Assembly: GCA_025093555.1 (NCBI GenBank)
Contig: JAIWNF010000006.1
Span: forward strand, 806,001-870,000
DNA from: Circinella umbellata
Taxonomy: Eukaryota > Mucoromycota > Mucoromycetes > Mucorales > Lichtheimiaceae
Direction of reading: 5' to 3'
Length of the DNA: 64,000 nt
In this document: in pieces, positions 37,389 through 49,633 of the stretch
Layout of the letters: each line of letters starts with the position of its first letter
Position numbering within the stretch: the stretch's first letter is position 1
The notes under the pieces: model-generated
What the model was told of the DNA's origin: nothing
What the model saw: only the letters and a program-made list of their open reading frames with translations
Database searches by the model: none
Program-made: the position numbers and the translations under genes

Positions 37389-40000
37389 GTAAGATATGTA
37401 TAACATTATTATCTACCAGGAAAAACGATATTTATAGTATCACATTGTCAGTATATTGAGATCGGCTTCGTCGAAATTTCAACAAAATCCTAGTGCTGTG
37501 TAGTAAACGATAATAATAATAATAGAAATAATGTCCAACAACAATTGTTTGACAAATTGATGAAAAACTGGAAAACGAAAACTGATCCAGAAATGTTACG
37601 AGAAAGACCTATTGTATCGTCATGAAGGGATTTATTCATAAGTGGGGATGGGCAAACGAGCATATTTAACTACCGAACAAAACAAGGCATTTTAGAAAGT
37701 ATGTGGACGAACTGAGCAACTTCAGCTAAATCAATAGTATTATCGTTATGGTGCCTTTATTTCATTGATGCCGAATATTGGGTTTTGAAGGGACAACAAA
37801 TCGGAACTTATTTCTGCAACAAAACACTCGATCTTCCAACAAATGTAACTAGTAGTGGTGGTGTACCTGAAATTTTATTTTATAAAGAATAAACGTTTCA
37901 AAAACGGGTCCAGTATCAGAAGGTATTGCTACTGGAAGATTCATTATGAATTCATTGTATTCTATTATGCATGCTTAATGTCTCCTAGTATCTTATTTGT
38001 TTACACTTTTACAACATCTCACAACACAAAAAAGATGATGGCCAGCTAATTCCCTGACATTTGTTACTCAAGCTCTGCTCCTAACTCATTATGTTATACT
38101 CCGTCATTCAGTGTTTATGTTCACACTGCTAAAAGGGATCATTTCCAATGAAATAATAAAAAAAAAAGCTATTACGTGGATGAGAGAACTCGCTGTGGTC
38201 GATGAACTTTGATATAATCTATTTTAAATCTTAAATTATCTCTATCCGTATTAATTCACTCTATGATTTGAGATTAGTTGGCTTTTGATGTACATCTTAT
38301 GTGAGAAGATGAGAAAGTCGATGAAGAACGATGAAAATACTGATTCGGACTGTAAAGAACTATAGATTAAGGGGTTAGTATTTCAAATTCCTTTTAGTCG
38401 ATCATCCAAGCGGGATTTGGTCTTGGACAGGTGGAACCGCCACAAAAAGGGGTAGTGGTCGAGTTTATTTTATATATGAACAAGAAAAAGTACACATTGA
38501 GCTTGTAGACATTATAAATAATAGTTGGATTTTTTAAAACTCATCATGTAAAGTTTGAAATATGGAAATATATATAACAGCAGTAATAATAATAATAATA
38601 ATAAAGGCATAGATTTGGCTTTAATATTTTCTTTATTGTTATGTAAAATAAGTAATAGATATAGCTGGACTTTTTTTTTTTTTGGCAATATATCGAACTT
38701 TTGTTATTATGCTGATTTTTGCTTGAAAAGAAGGAGGAAAATGATGAGTTTAAGCAGAATTCAGGATTAGCACAAAAAAATCGAGTGGCGGTCATTAGTA
38801 ATATCTTAAGCATATTACTTTTCCTCCTGTCTTCTATTCTCTCAGCCTGCCCCTCTCTCATTGTTTTGTTCCTTATTTTTATCGGCTTACATTCTCATTC
38901 GTCCAATGTTGTGTAAATAAATTAGCGATAAAAAAAAATAGAGAAAGAAAGTGAAAAAAAATAAAATAAAAGGGAAGTATTTAATTATAATTACAGTCTC
39001 GTTTAAACAAAGAGGGAGATGTCTCGGCGGCCCTCATCGCGAATCTAAAAAAGAATGGAAGAGAGAGAGAGAGAGAAATTATTTGTCCTACAATGATGTG
39101 CATAATTAGGTTGAACACAGAAAAAAAAAATTACATGTTTACATTCATTTATAAAGGGGAATATAAACATTAACATACCATTTTTAAATATTTATATATA
39201 TATTATCATGCTTATATTAATTTCTATCTTCACGGATGATATCTTTTTTTTTCACGTTGCTAATGTTTTGTTGCTATGCAACCATAATAAAAAAAAAAAT
39301 ACAATTAGCGCGATATTGATAGTTGAGAAACAAAAAAAAAAAAAGGTTACGGCGGACTTGGAGATAATGAAAGGATAGAGAAAGAAACTATCTCTCTCCG
39401 AAACTGTATGTGTCGTGTCAATAGGAGAAGAAAGAGAAAAGAAACGCAGGAGAATTCAAGTGTCTGTTTTTTTACATTGATCATATAGTACAGTATATAT
39501 GATTGAACTAGGAGTAAAAGTTAAAACCAAAAAGATAAAGTATCTATTCGGATCAATTTATTTATCTAGAAAAATCGCAAAGTAATAATAGCAGTAATAG
39601 CAGTAATAGTAGCAATGAAAGTATGTTGTATAACGGTAATTATAAAAAATATAATAAATAAATAAAAATATTCTTGGCTTTTACTAATTTATTATTAAAC
39701 AAAAAGAGATTGTATATGTATATAATATAATACATTATTACTATTTACTACTTTTTTAGTGGTATTCTGTACGACCATGAAAAAATATACTCGACCCAGT
39801 TTTCAAATCTTTTTCTTGTTTTCTTTAGTCTTTTCTTTTTTTTCCCCTTCATTCAATCCGCATACAAATATAACTTATTTTTCTTCAAGAAAAAAAAAAG
39901 TTTTCTCTTTACTTTCCCTTTCACTTTTCTCTTAACTTCGCCCTTTACTACTATCCTTTAGATTTATCCCAAAGAGCTTTTCTTTTCCCTTCTCGCTATA

Positions 40001-40028
40001 TCTTTCTCTCTCTCTCTCTCTCTCTCTT
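40001..40028 (+). promoter_or_regulatory. CT-rich tract in the bHLH promoter/leader
   Basis: A (CT)n run lies in a long C+T-rich stretch about 210-240 bp upstream of the bHLH start codon. A similar CT run sits about 235 bp upstream of the MADS start codon (43766-43795). Pyrimidine-rich leaders are common at fungal transcription starts. Confidence 0.5.
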
Positions 40029-40240
40029 CATTTCCCCTCTTTTATTAGCTCTTTCCCATACACACTCCCTCAACAACCCAACACACTCTTTTGTCAATCA
40101 ACTTTTTTCTTTTTCTTTTAAAAAACAAAAAAGACAGATTCTTCCCTAACAGTTCATCATACACATAACATTCCCGTTCACAACTCAGCAAACCAACTCA
40201 ACAAAAAAATAAATAATAATACAACCCTTTGAAATTTAAA

Positions 40241-40721
40241 ATGGAAACAGATTACGGTTTTGACGAATACATCATGTCCACCACGTACACCGAAATGCCT
40301 AAACTCGAGTCGTACGATGCCCAATTATATCCTTCAGGTAAATTATTTTTTTATTTTATTTTATTTCTTTTTTTTTTAAGGACATGACAAAAAGACAGGT
40401 TATTACTGCTGTCAGGTCCCCAGGTGCGGGTTTATCGGTTGCTGTTTGGGGGGTGAGGGAGGCAAATAAAAAAAAATTAAAGCGAGAGAGGACTGTGTAA
40501 TAATATTATTATTTTTCTGGGGGGGGAGATGAGGAGTTTGCTTTGAATTATTTGTCCTGTGTATCGTGGGGGTGGAAGAACGGAAAGGAAGTTAAAGAAG
40601 AAAAAAGGGGATATATTTTTATAGCCATTATCCATAAAAAAAAAACAAAAAAATATATAAAACATTACATTTCATCAATGTGACGTCATGAAAAATAGAC
40701 TTTAATTAATAAATTGCTATC

Positions 40722-40756
<35 letters not shown>

Positions 40757-41763
40757 AGAAGGTATGGGTTATGTATGTGATCCTAATGTAATGACGAATA
40801 CAACTGTGCCAGTTGCGATCCCACATCATCATCAGCCAGTTTTGACATTGGATCATCAACAACCATTTCCTTCAAGTCCTGATGATTCTATTCATTCAAG
40901 ACAACTTTCTCCCCCGGCAACAACGCCTCCTCTTTTATCGTGTTCTCCGACTTCGACTTCAGGTACTAGCATGAGTCAAACAAGTCCAATTACTATGGCA
41001 ACTGCTGGTCCAACTAATAGTTCAGCAACAGCACAACATGTTATTTCTGAAAAGATTGCTCAAGTTAACAAGTTGCCAGAGTCATTTTTACCCGAATTTC
41101 ATCAATATTCCAAGGAGACTTACGAAAATGGTTCTTCCAATAGTAAAAAGAGACGACGCATCCATAAAGAGGATGGTGATAACAATAATAATGATAATAA
41201 TAATAATAGCAGTAGCAGTTCAGATCAGGAGGATGATATGGATAGTGTTTCGGCCGCAGAATTGCGTCGCCAAATTCATATTCAATCAGAACAAAAACGA
41301 CGAGCTCAAATCAAAGATGGATTCGACGAATTGCGTCAACATTTACCTGGATGTGTTAACAAAAAAATGAGCAAGGCCGCTTTGCTTCATCGAAGTATGT
41401 ATCAATCTGTTTTTTTTCTTACTTTATTTATTAGTAAATAATACCAGGTTGCCATAGTAATTATAAATTTGATTACTAACGATATATATTTCTTTATGTC
41501 TAATATTATATAGCTGTTCAACACTTACAACATCTTAAAAGTACACAAGGTGCACTTCTTTCAGAACTCGAAAGACTTGTAAATGAAAATGAACAATTGC
41601 GAAAGTAAGTACTTCATTAAATATATACCATGACAATGCAATTTTTTTTTTATGCCAAAGCTAATCGGTCATTTTTTAATTCATGTGTCAATTTTTTAGG
41701 TTCCAAGAATCCGTGCTTCATAAACAAGCACTTGACAGAATGTATCAAATGCCTCCCATGTAA
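40241..41763 (+). CDS. bHLH-leucine zipper transcription factor, Mlx/Mondo-like
   Basis: Four exons, 40241-40337, 40759-41394, 41514-41604 and 41700-41763, give 295 aa in frame. The basic region and helix 1 at about 200-225 read HIQSEQKRRAQIKDGFDEL, with the His-Glu-Arg set that contacts CANNTG E-boxes. A short loop is followed by helix 2 (KMSKAALLHRTVQHLQHL) and a zipper (LLSELERLVNENEQLRK). The sequence is closest in feel to Mlx/Mondo and fungal sterol/lipid bHLH-zip proteins (SEQKRR, SKA-LLHRT). The N-terminal 190 residues are Ser/Thr/Pro/Gln/His-rich with an Asn run and a basic KKRRR patch, probably activation and localisation regions. Introns interrupt the HLH after LLHR and within the zipper. 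Intron 1 holds a perfect TGACGTCA site. The ligand or signal is unknown. Confidence 0.85.
40681..40688 (+). promoter_or_regulatory. Perfect CRE palindrome TGACGTCA in intron 1
   Basis: TGACGTCA is the consensus site of CREB/ATF-type bZIP factors. It lies within the first intron of the bHLH gene, about 70 bp before the acceptor. Function is not shown by sequence alone. Confidence 0.45.
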
Positions 41764-42339
41764 AAGTTTTGATTATATAATACTTTAGTACACTTCTTCT
41801 TTCCATGCCCCCCTCTCATGATTCCCTTTTATTATTATTATTATTCTCTTTATTTATTTGTTTTTTTTTTGTTTTTATTCTCCTCAAAACCTCCTCCAGA
41901 TCCCCCCACAAAGTGTTTTTATTTTTATTTTTTATTTTTCTTTTCTATTCCCTTTTCTCTTTTCCTCTTTTAAATTTTTCTTTATTTAACCTTTTTTTTT
42001 CTAAAACTTCTTCCTTCCAACAATCCCCTCCAACCCACTTTTTGTATACACGGGAAAGGATCTTTTAAGTTATTTTATGGCTGTTTTTTTTTCTCTCTCT
42101 CTCTCTTTTTATTATTTCTCTCACAATTTTTTTTTGTTTTCCAAACTCAAATTCTCTACTTTATAAATTTAATTTAAGCGTTTGAGCATGCTTTTTTTTT
42201 TAATTTTTTTTTTTTTTTATTTTTAAAATGAATTGCGGGATAATGAAGAGATTAAATTTTCCTATTATCGTTTAATTGACTCGTCTATTTAATTATTTTG
42301 CTAAGCCTCGCTGTTAAAGAAGGAGAGTATGTAATCATG

Positions 42340-42388
<49 letters not shown>

Positions 42389-43759
42389 TCATTTTTTTTT
42401 CTTATTTTAGATTTGTTATGCAGAAATGCTATGTATGACCTTATTACGATTACTATTTTACTTTTTGTAATAAAAAATCATAATAAATAAATTGTGTTGC
42501 TATAATTAACATGAAAAAGTAATTAAACCGCCACACTTGAAGACCTTAAAATAAAATTTATAGTTTAAAAAGTCAAAGGAAAACGTGTCAAGTGTGGCTC
42601 AAGTCAAAAACTTGTGGCCAGCAATAAGGAGTCAGCATGTAAATAAATTGATACTAATTTTATATTTCAGCTACACATAGAGCAAAGATACACATGCTTT
42701 AAGCCATCATCAACGTTTAAATTTTGCATGTACGACAGGTTAAAGTTTAAACCTTTTCGGTGTTAGTGCACAGACAACATTTTTTTTTTATTATAATATG
42801 ATTTTGTACATATAAAAAAAAAAAAATAGAGCTCAAATTATTACCACATTTACTACAATCTATCAGACTTGTTGACAAACATCTTCGTTTGTCGTACCAT
42901 TTTTTGATTACTTTATATTGTTGTTGTTGCTATAATAAACCCATTCTTTTATTATTTCTCTTAATTAATTGTTTCGGATATGCTCCCAAAACGGTGTGTA
43001 TAGCGAAAAAAAAAACTTTTTTTTTCTCACCGTTGACATATTTTTTTTTAATTGAGATAAAAAGTTGCATGTATACTTGCCTCAAACGTAATTTGAAATT
43101 TTTTTTTTTTGGGGGGGGTTGTTCCATGAATGTGCTTTTTTTTCATTCCTTCATTGTTTTTTTATAGCTGTGACACATATAGCTAGACATCATGTCATCT
43201 CTCATTTCGATCACTCCCCCTCTGTCTCTTTCTTAATCAAACATACTTAATTTATTTTTGCACCCTTATTAAGTTTTTAAGGGTTGAAATAAAAGAAAAA
43301 AAAGTTATATTTGGCATCAGAAAAAAAAAAGTTGTTTTTGTACAACTTGACCCTGAAAATAACATAGCAAAAAAATAAATAAATGCGTGGATGTTTTTAT
43401 TTGTTGATTTGCCGCGTGCGTTCGTTTGTGTTGCAATTGAGATCATTTAGAGTAAAAAAAGAAAAAAGAACTTTATTATCGGTCATCTATTCTTCGATAC
43501 TGTTACTATATACTAGCATTACCTTCGTTTTATCTTTATTTGTACATATATATAAATTTACTGTTTGTTCCTGTTACTGTTGCTAGGTTGGTTAACTCAT
43601 GTGTCATACATTTTTTTTAAGGCTGCGTTTAAAGTTTTTTTTTTCTTTTTTTTTTTTACAAACTTGCATACGATTATAAATATACTGCTTTTTCTTAACA
43701 TTTGCATTTCTTTCCCGAGAATTTACTTCTTTCCTCTTTTCTTTCCTTCTTTCTCCTTC

Positions 43760-43799
<40 letters not shown>

Positions 43800-44026
43800 C
43801 TCTTGAATTGAGTCGAATCAGAAAGGAATTAATTTTTTAGACGTCAATTATATATTTTACTTTTAACTAGGTAAAGTAAAAAAAAAAAAAAAAAAATCGC
43901 CTCTCTAAATCAACTTTGTATCTGACATATTTCTTTGTTTTTTATCTTTCTTTTTGTTGTGGTATTTTTTTTGTTTCCTGTACTGTTTGAAGAATAACCA
44001 AATTTGGAAATTATAATAATTCAATT
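41764..44026. other. Intergenic between bHLH and MADS genes
   Basis: A T-rich 3' flank, an ATA/TAA microsatellite (42340-42386), then homopolymer-rich DNA and a CT-rich run (43766-43795) ahead of the MADS gene. No gene recognised. The long hydrophobic frames here are readings of poly(T). Confidence 0.55.
42340..42386. repeat. TAA trinucleotide microsatellite
   Basis: About 15 uninterrupted TAA/ATA units. Confidence 0.95.
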
Positions 44027-45902
44027 ATGGGTCGTAAAAAAATCAAGATTCAGACCATTCAAGATGAACGCAATCGTCAGGTAACTGAAAAAAAAAAGTG
44101 ACACGTCGTGATATGCATAGCTGGTCTACATAAAAGGAAAAAGATTGGGGATAGAGAAAATAAAAATAGAAGCTTACATAGACGAATTTATAATTAGGTG
44201 ACATTTTTGAAAAGAAAGAATGGTTTAATGAAAAAAGCTTATGAACTAAGTGTATTATGTGATTGCCAAGTTGCTTTGATCATTTTCAATACACATGGTA
44301 AATTGGTTCAGTATGCAAGCACAGATATTGATAGAATTTTGATGCAATATACAGAGGTAAATATATAAAAAAAAAACGAATTGATTTGACATTTTAAAGA
44401 TATTCAATTAAATAAATGGTTAATATAAATAGTATAACAAACCATTTGAAAGTAAATCAAATAAAGATGTAAGTTTAATCATTATATTATACAATACCAA
44501 ACACGTCATTTTTAATATATTTATATATATATATCTATATATGTATAAAGAAACAATAAACAAACCAACTGATTAAGTGTCTTATGTTATTTATATAGTT
44601 TGTTAATGCAGATAGCAATGATTCAATTGATGGATCATCAAAAACGCCAACAGGAGTAGGTGGAGTGGCAACACATAGAGAAGAAACAAGTACAGAAGAT
44701 GGTAAAACAACAATGCCATCTGCTACACCTTCCCCTGGTTTATCGTCTATTACAAGTCATCAATCATCGCAACACCAACATCCTCTTCCACATCATCAAG
44801 CATTGTATTCTTCTTCTTCTGCATCTTCAACTTCTCCGTATCATTCTGTTGTTAGGCAACAACAGCAGCAATCAATGATGCATCAAACACATCCTGCTCA
44901 ATCACCGCAACCAATGTATCGTACATCAAACAACGGTACACAGTTATTATCATCGAAACCCTCTCCCATTATGGCAACTTCTCCTGCTTTAAACTCAATG
45001 TATCCTCCTCATCATTATGACCCAATGAATCGTGAACGACCAAATTATATGGTAGTGTATATATTATATATATATTTTTTAGCTTATCGTAAAGAAAAAA
45101 GTAAAAAAAAAAAAAAAAAAATTAAATTCACGTGAAACTTGAAAAGATATACTCATTTTTTTTGTTCGCAGCAGCAACAACCTCAACCACCCTCATTATA
45201 TGTATCCAATTCAACGCCGACAACGACTACTAGTAACCCTATGAATTCACCACAACCCACCACTTATGCTACACCCACTTCAATGAGCCGAAATAAACAA
45301 CCACACCTCCAGCAACAACAGCAACAGCAGCAGCATCATTCACTAAGAGTTCAAATTCCACATGAACAACAACAACAAGGTCCACCACCTGGAGGAGTAG
45401 GAGGAATATCTGCTTCTACAATGGCACCATCGCAGTTTGCACAGAATTTACCTTCTCCTTCTGTGTTTTACCCAGAGTTTTACCAGCAAAGTGAGTTACC
45501 CAGTCCACTACATTTCTCAGCAACACCTACTACAAACGGGATGTTTCATTGGCCGCCAAGTCAAGCGCCATCACAATCACAACCTCACACTCTGCATCAG
45601 CAGCAGCAGCCTCAACAATCACAACAATCACAGCCACGGGAGTATAGATCGTCACCATTAGCAACAGCATCTCCGTCGGAAATAACGTAAGTGCATGAGT
45701 TTTTTTTTTTTTTTTTATCTCTATTTTCTTTTTAGTACAAATATGGAAATTGACATTCGGAGTGACTGTGTGAAAAAAATGGTTAGGTAATAAATGAATC
45801 TAACCTGATCATGAATTATTCTCTTTATACTTTATTAGGGCAAAACGGTCTCCATTATTAGATCAAGACGATATGCTCAATAAACGAGTCAAGCATGAAT
45901 GA
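44027..45902 (+). CDS. MADS-box transcription factor, MEF2/Rlm1 type
   Basis: Seven exons (44027-44080, 44198-44356, 44433-44468, 44599-45051, 45172-45686, 45736-45786, 45839-45902) give 443 aa. The MADS box is at residues 1-57: [18 protein letters not shown], then [20 protein letters not shown] and [16 protein letters not shown]. It continues into the MEF2-specific extension ([17 protein letters not shown]), in which a 36-bp exon supplies [16 protein letters not shown] and [10 protein letters not shown] mark MEF2 type rather than SRF type. Yeast Rlm1, the cell-wall-integrity regulator, is the best known fungal relative. The rest is Gln/Pro/Ser/His-rich (activation-type), ending in a basic RAKRSPLL ... 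KRVKHE tail. The 51-bp exon 6 is frame-neutral, so skipping it would also leave an open frame (442-aa range minus 17). The CT-rich leader and long 5' flank suggest promoter sequence. Confidence 0.9.
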
Positions 45903-46193
45903 ATGGGGGGGGGAAGACGATCGTTGTTGTGTAATATATAATATATTTTTTTTATATGTATAGAATTTCTTAGTAGTTTTTTTTTCTTCTTCTTTTTATA
46001 TATGCTTTTCCCCGCACTTATTTTCACTAATCTGTTGTTGCTTGTTCTTTTTTTATTTTATTTATTCATCAAATCAATTCTCCTTTCTATGTAAAAAAAA
46101 AAATGAAATTATATATGCAAAAGAAAAAAATAATAATACGTAATTATCAAATCATAAATCATTTATTTATGCAAAAAACAAAAATAATAATAG

Positions 46194-46231
<38 letters not shown>

Positions 46232-46289
46232 TTGTGTTATGTTTTTTTTAATGATATGTCATTTTTTTTAATTTGTTTCTTTTTCTTTC
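45903..46289. terminator. Tail-to-tail 3' region between MADS and MYG1 genes
   Basis: This 387-bp spacer lies between convergent genes and must hold both polyadenylation regions. It is A/T-rich with an AAT microsatellite (46193-46230) just before the MYG1 stop. Confidence 0.5.
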
Positions 46290-48056
46290 TTACAATTCCA
46301 AGGCCAAACGTGCCATTTCATATGCACCATGACGTGATTTATTACCACCAATAAATCTACATGATAAATCAACATTTTCAGTTTAGCGTCCTGTTCGGTT
46401 CATGAAATTTATAAAGCCTTAAATTTGATATAATAAATACAGAAAATTAATTATAACTTACCCTCCAGCATGAACGAAAATACATCCGTCCACTTTTGAG
46501 ATTTCACTTAATTCTTGATCACGGTAACCTCTCCAGCTATAAATAAATTGTCAAAATGAGATGTGCATGGATTGGGGGGGGATAAACAGGTTTGTTATAA
46601 TTAATATATAAATCCTTTCTAATTTAAGATGCTCTTTGTAATTTTTTTTTTTCGTTTTTGCCACACGAACCAAAGTTGCGGTTACAAATTATGAGATATA
46701 AATAGCTTTTTTTTTTTACCTTTCTGGAAGACTCTTTCTATTTTCAAAACCTTGAGGACGAGTAGGAACACATTGAATGCGCCAATTACCTTCTGGGGAA
46801 GATTCTGGATATAAAACATATAAAATATTTTTATCACCTTCTAAACCACGTTCTTTTTCAAGATCCATCAAATGTTCCTTCCAAGGACATGAGCGCTCCA
46901 ATGCAATTACACGACCAGAAGCATTGACTTGATCACGTTTTTCTAAAGCATCAACAACAAGCGATCGAGCAGGTAACCAAGAGTTAGCCATGGCTTCAAC
47001 AAAACCTGCTAATTCGCTTCCTGCCATATCAGAAGCTGATACAAATCGTTCCTATTGAATGAAATAATTAATTTTACTAATCCCTTAACTTAGGCTCTCT
47101 CTCTCTCTTTTTTTTTCTCTCTCTCTCTCACACACAAACAAATACATATTTTCACTCCCTAATTATATTTATACTTACATCAACTTCAGGGTCAGTAAGT
47201 GTTTCATTCCATGAAGGGTTCTTTTGACCTACACGTTGAGCAAGACTTGTAGGACTTTCCTTGAATAATGGAGTCAAGGTATTAGAATAAGCGCTAATAC
47301 CGTTATCGTTGGCATCGAGGGATTCAATGAAATCCTATTATAATGATATACATATATCTTTGTGTTAATATGTTATTATTCTCTTTCTCTAATCCCAAAT
47401 CACTTCCATTTCTCTTTCTCCTGATACTTACATTATAAGTCTTTTGATAGATGGTTTCAACATCTTCTGCTGTTTCGGGCTTCTTTAACAAATTGGCAAT
47501 GACTTCACGTCCAAAATGCTTATAAACGAGACCAGCCGAACTCAATTTGGTAGCATGTTTATCATCAAAGGTTTCTGCGAATCCGCGCTATATAAATAAA
47601 TAAAAGACATGTTTGAATAACATTTATATATATATTAAACACGTAATTTAAAAAAAAATTACCTGGTGGTGATCGTATTTATGTTGAGCTGGATCGTAGA
47701 CACCTCCAACGTCAACAACGACGTTACATTCAGCTAATTTTGAAGGATCGCGTGTACGAACAAGGCTAGCACCTTGGAAATCTTTTGTTTGTTTAAGCAT
47801 CCAAACAGCTAATGCTTCATCGCTAATAAATAATAATTGTAAATAATGATAATAAATAGTTTGTACACGGTAAAAAAAGAAACGGGGTTTTTTTTAATTA
47901 GTTGTTTATCTTACCAATGGAAATGACCACTATGAGTACCGATAACCTGTATCAAGTTACAAAGTTTAAAAGTTTTTAATCATAAATTCCGATACTGAAT
48001 TATACTAGTTTTTTTCTTTTCTTTCTCGTTTTCTTTTTTTTCCTTACCTTGGGCAT
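46290..48056 (-). CDS. MYG1: MYG1 family protein (UPF0160, DHH-like exonuclease)
   Basis: Eight exons, 48056-48048, 47946-47915, 47822-47663, 47587-47432, 47334-47179, 47051-46720, 46536-46462 and 46356-46290, give 328 aa in frame. The first exon encodes only MPK. The N-terminal motifs GTHSGHFHCDEALA and VVDVGGVYDP, with DHHQRGF, are the metal-binding signature of the DHH-phosphoesterase-related MYG1 family. The C-terminal half (MAGSELAGFVEAMANSWLPAR, PWKEHL, GNWRIQCVP, FIGGNKSRHGA) is equally typical. Animal MYG1 is a 3'-5' RNA exonuclease of nucleolus and mitochondria. The start is not certain: the reading frame runs upstream of the ATG after a possible TATAG acceptor (TLVTQI), so an N-terminal targeting exon may have been missed. 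It is convergent with the MADS gene. Confidence 0.88.
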
Positions 48057-48549
48057 GATTTGAGTAACGAGTGTTCTATAGAATGACAAAATGGTGAAAA
48101 TAAAATAAAAAATAAAGGAGAGTTAAAAAAAATTACTTTAAACGACAGAAGAAAATTTTTTTTTCTCTCGTTTATGCAAATAAAAGTAACACAAGTTACC
48201 ACGGTAACCAGGATTAATCAAAAAAAAAAAAAAATTGTTGCTACGCGAAAATAAATAAGCTTTATTATTATTTATAAACTTATTAAAAAAAAATCAAATT
48301 GGTTCACGTACTCGGCACACATTAAATAAATGTTTATTACTACTATTAGTAGATGGAAAGGGAGAAAGGGACAATGAACAAATACCAGGAGAGGGGAAAG
48401 AAAAAAAAATTGAAAAACTTGATATATATATATAAAGAGAAATTACGTAGTAGAAAGAGAGGAAAAAATTTAAATGGATAATAATGTTAACAATAGAGAA
48501 TATTAAAAAATAACAAAAATATAATTTTTTTGTAACTTGCAAAATCTAC

Positions 48550-48849
48550 TTATCCTGAAGGATACATAGCAGGATCAAAACCACAATAACATTTACCACC
48601 AACACAAGCTGAAACCAAAAATTTGTCGATTCCAGAATTTTGACACCTTGAATCACAATCTGGAATACCATTGCTACCGCAATCAAAATTACAATCACGT
48701 TTTCCAAAGACTTTGGATAACATTGTGGATCGTTTACTTTGAAACTTTTCGCTATCAGATGATGCTGATGATGGTGAAGCGCTTACTAAAGAAATTGATA
48801 TTCCAACCACAATAGCGCCAATGGACATCAAAGTTTTGTTAAAAAGCAT
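48550..48849 (-). CDS. Small secreted Cys-rich peptide, defensin-like (CS-alpha-beta pattern)
   Basis: Intronless, 99 aa. Residues 1-24 form a signal peptide with a hydrophobic core (IGAIVVGISISLV) and an SA-S type cleavage site. A Ser-rich propeptide follows, with dibasic Lys-Arg at 39-40 and 50-51, the latter immediately before the Cys-rich part and suited to Kex2 cleavage. The mature part would be 48 residues with seven Cys (53, 57, 65, 69, 82, 87, 89). The spacing C-x3-C ... G-G-K-C-x-C matches the cysteine-stabilised alpha-beta motif of defensin-like peptides. The seventh Cys is odd and may pair between molecules. The exact fold and target are unknown; an effector-like or signalling peptide is possible. 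It has its own 5' flank between the MYG1 and arrestin genes. Confidence 0.68.
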   Translation of the reverse strand: MLFNKTLMSIGAIVVGISISLVSASPSSASSDSEKFQSKRSTMLSKVFGKRDCNFDCGSNGIPDCDSRCQNSGIDKFLVSACVGGKCYCGFDPAMYPSG

Positions 48850-49487
48850 ATTTTATTTTTTATTTTTGTACAATTGCTGTTGTTTTTTTCTTGGTCGTTT
48901 GTATTGTGTTTTTACGTAGTGATTGAAAAAAAAAAGAAGAAGAAAGAAAGACTGTTCAAGAAAATTTGAAGAGTGGTCCTATTTAGTGATATCTTTTTAT
49001 ATCATTTATTACAAAAAAGGAGATGATTGTAACAACGTAAAAGAAGGAGATCCTAAAATTTAATATCATAACTATTATTACAATAATAAAGATCAAGGAG
49101 TTTTGGGCATTCTGAGATTTTTGATTTACTTATTATATAATTGTATTAGGGGTTTTCTTTTTCAAAATTTGAGATAGGATGAATTATTACAATGATTATA
49201 TACTAAATATTAACGAACAAAAAAAAAAGAAATCTATATATGAACGGATAAAAAAATGAAAAAACTAGAACAAGAATACAGTAGAAGAAGAAGAAAAAAA
49301 GAGGGAGTGGAGGAAGACAATTATCATAAAAGGAGGATTGATAAAAAAGGGAATAGACATATGTATTAAAAGTGTATACTATAAGCATATTAAGGAGCAC
49401 AAAATATCATACAATAAAACTAAAGAAAAGGTATACTTAAAAGTAAAAAACTAAAACAAAATGGTATGTAAAGTATTAGACTCGAGT
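48850..49487. other. 5' flank of the peptide gene and 3' flank of the arrestin gene
   Basis: AT-rich, no further gene recognised. Confidence 0.5.
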
Positions 49488-49572
49488 CTAAAAGTATGCA
49501 GGCGGTGGACCCCATTCAGGTTGCATCGATGGAGGTGGACCAGATAAAGAGTTGGCGGAAGAGGGAGAAGAT

Positions 49573-49633
<61 letters not shown>

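Larger units (their letters stand above)
35461..40240. other. Long intergenic region between QCR1 and the bHLH gene
   Basis: About 4.8 kb with no supported gene. It holds a compound microsatellite (36709-36773), an AT run at 37357-37386, and GA/CT runs at 39062-39078 and 40008-40028. Around 37500-38050 there are short protein-like stretches in plus frames broken by stops, too weak to assign. The last 350 bp before 40241 are pyrimidine-rich. Confidence 0.5.

Noticed and set aside
37500..38050. Protein-like plus-strand pieces between QCR1 and the bHLH gene
   Set aside because: Stops every 20-40 codons and no motif; too weak to call even a relic.
41805..42068. 87-codon frame downstream of the bHLH gene
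   Set aside because: Lies in the T-rich 3' flank and reads as Phe/Leu/Ser runs.
43565..43840. 91-codon frame before the MADS gene
   Set aside because: Made of poly(T) and the CT microsatellite; composition is not protein-like.
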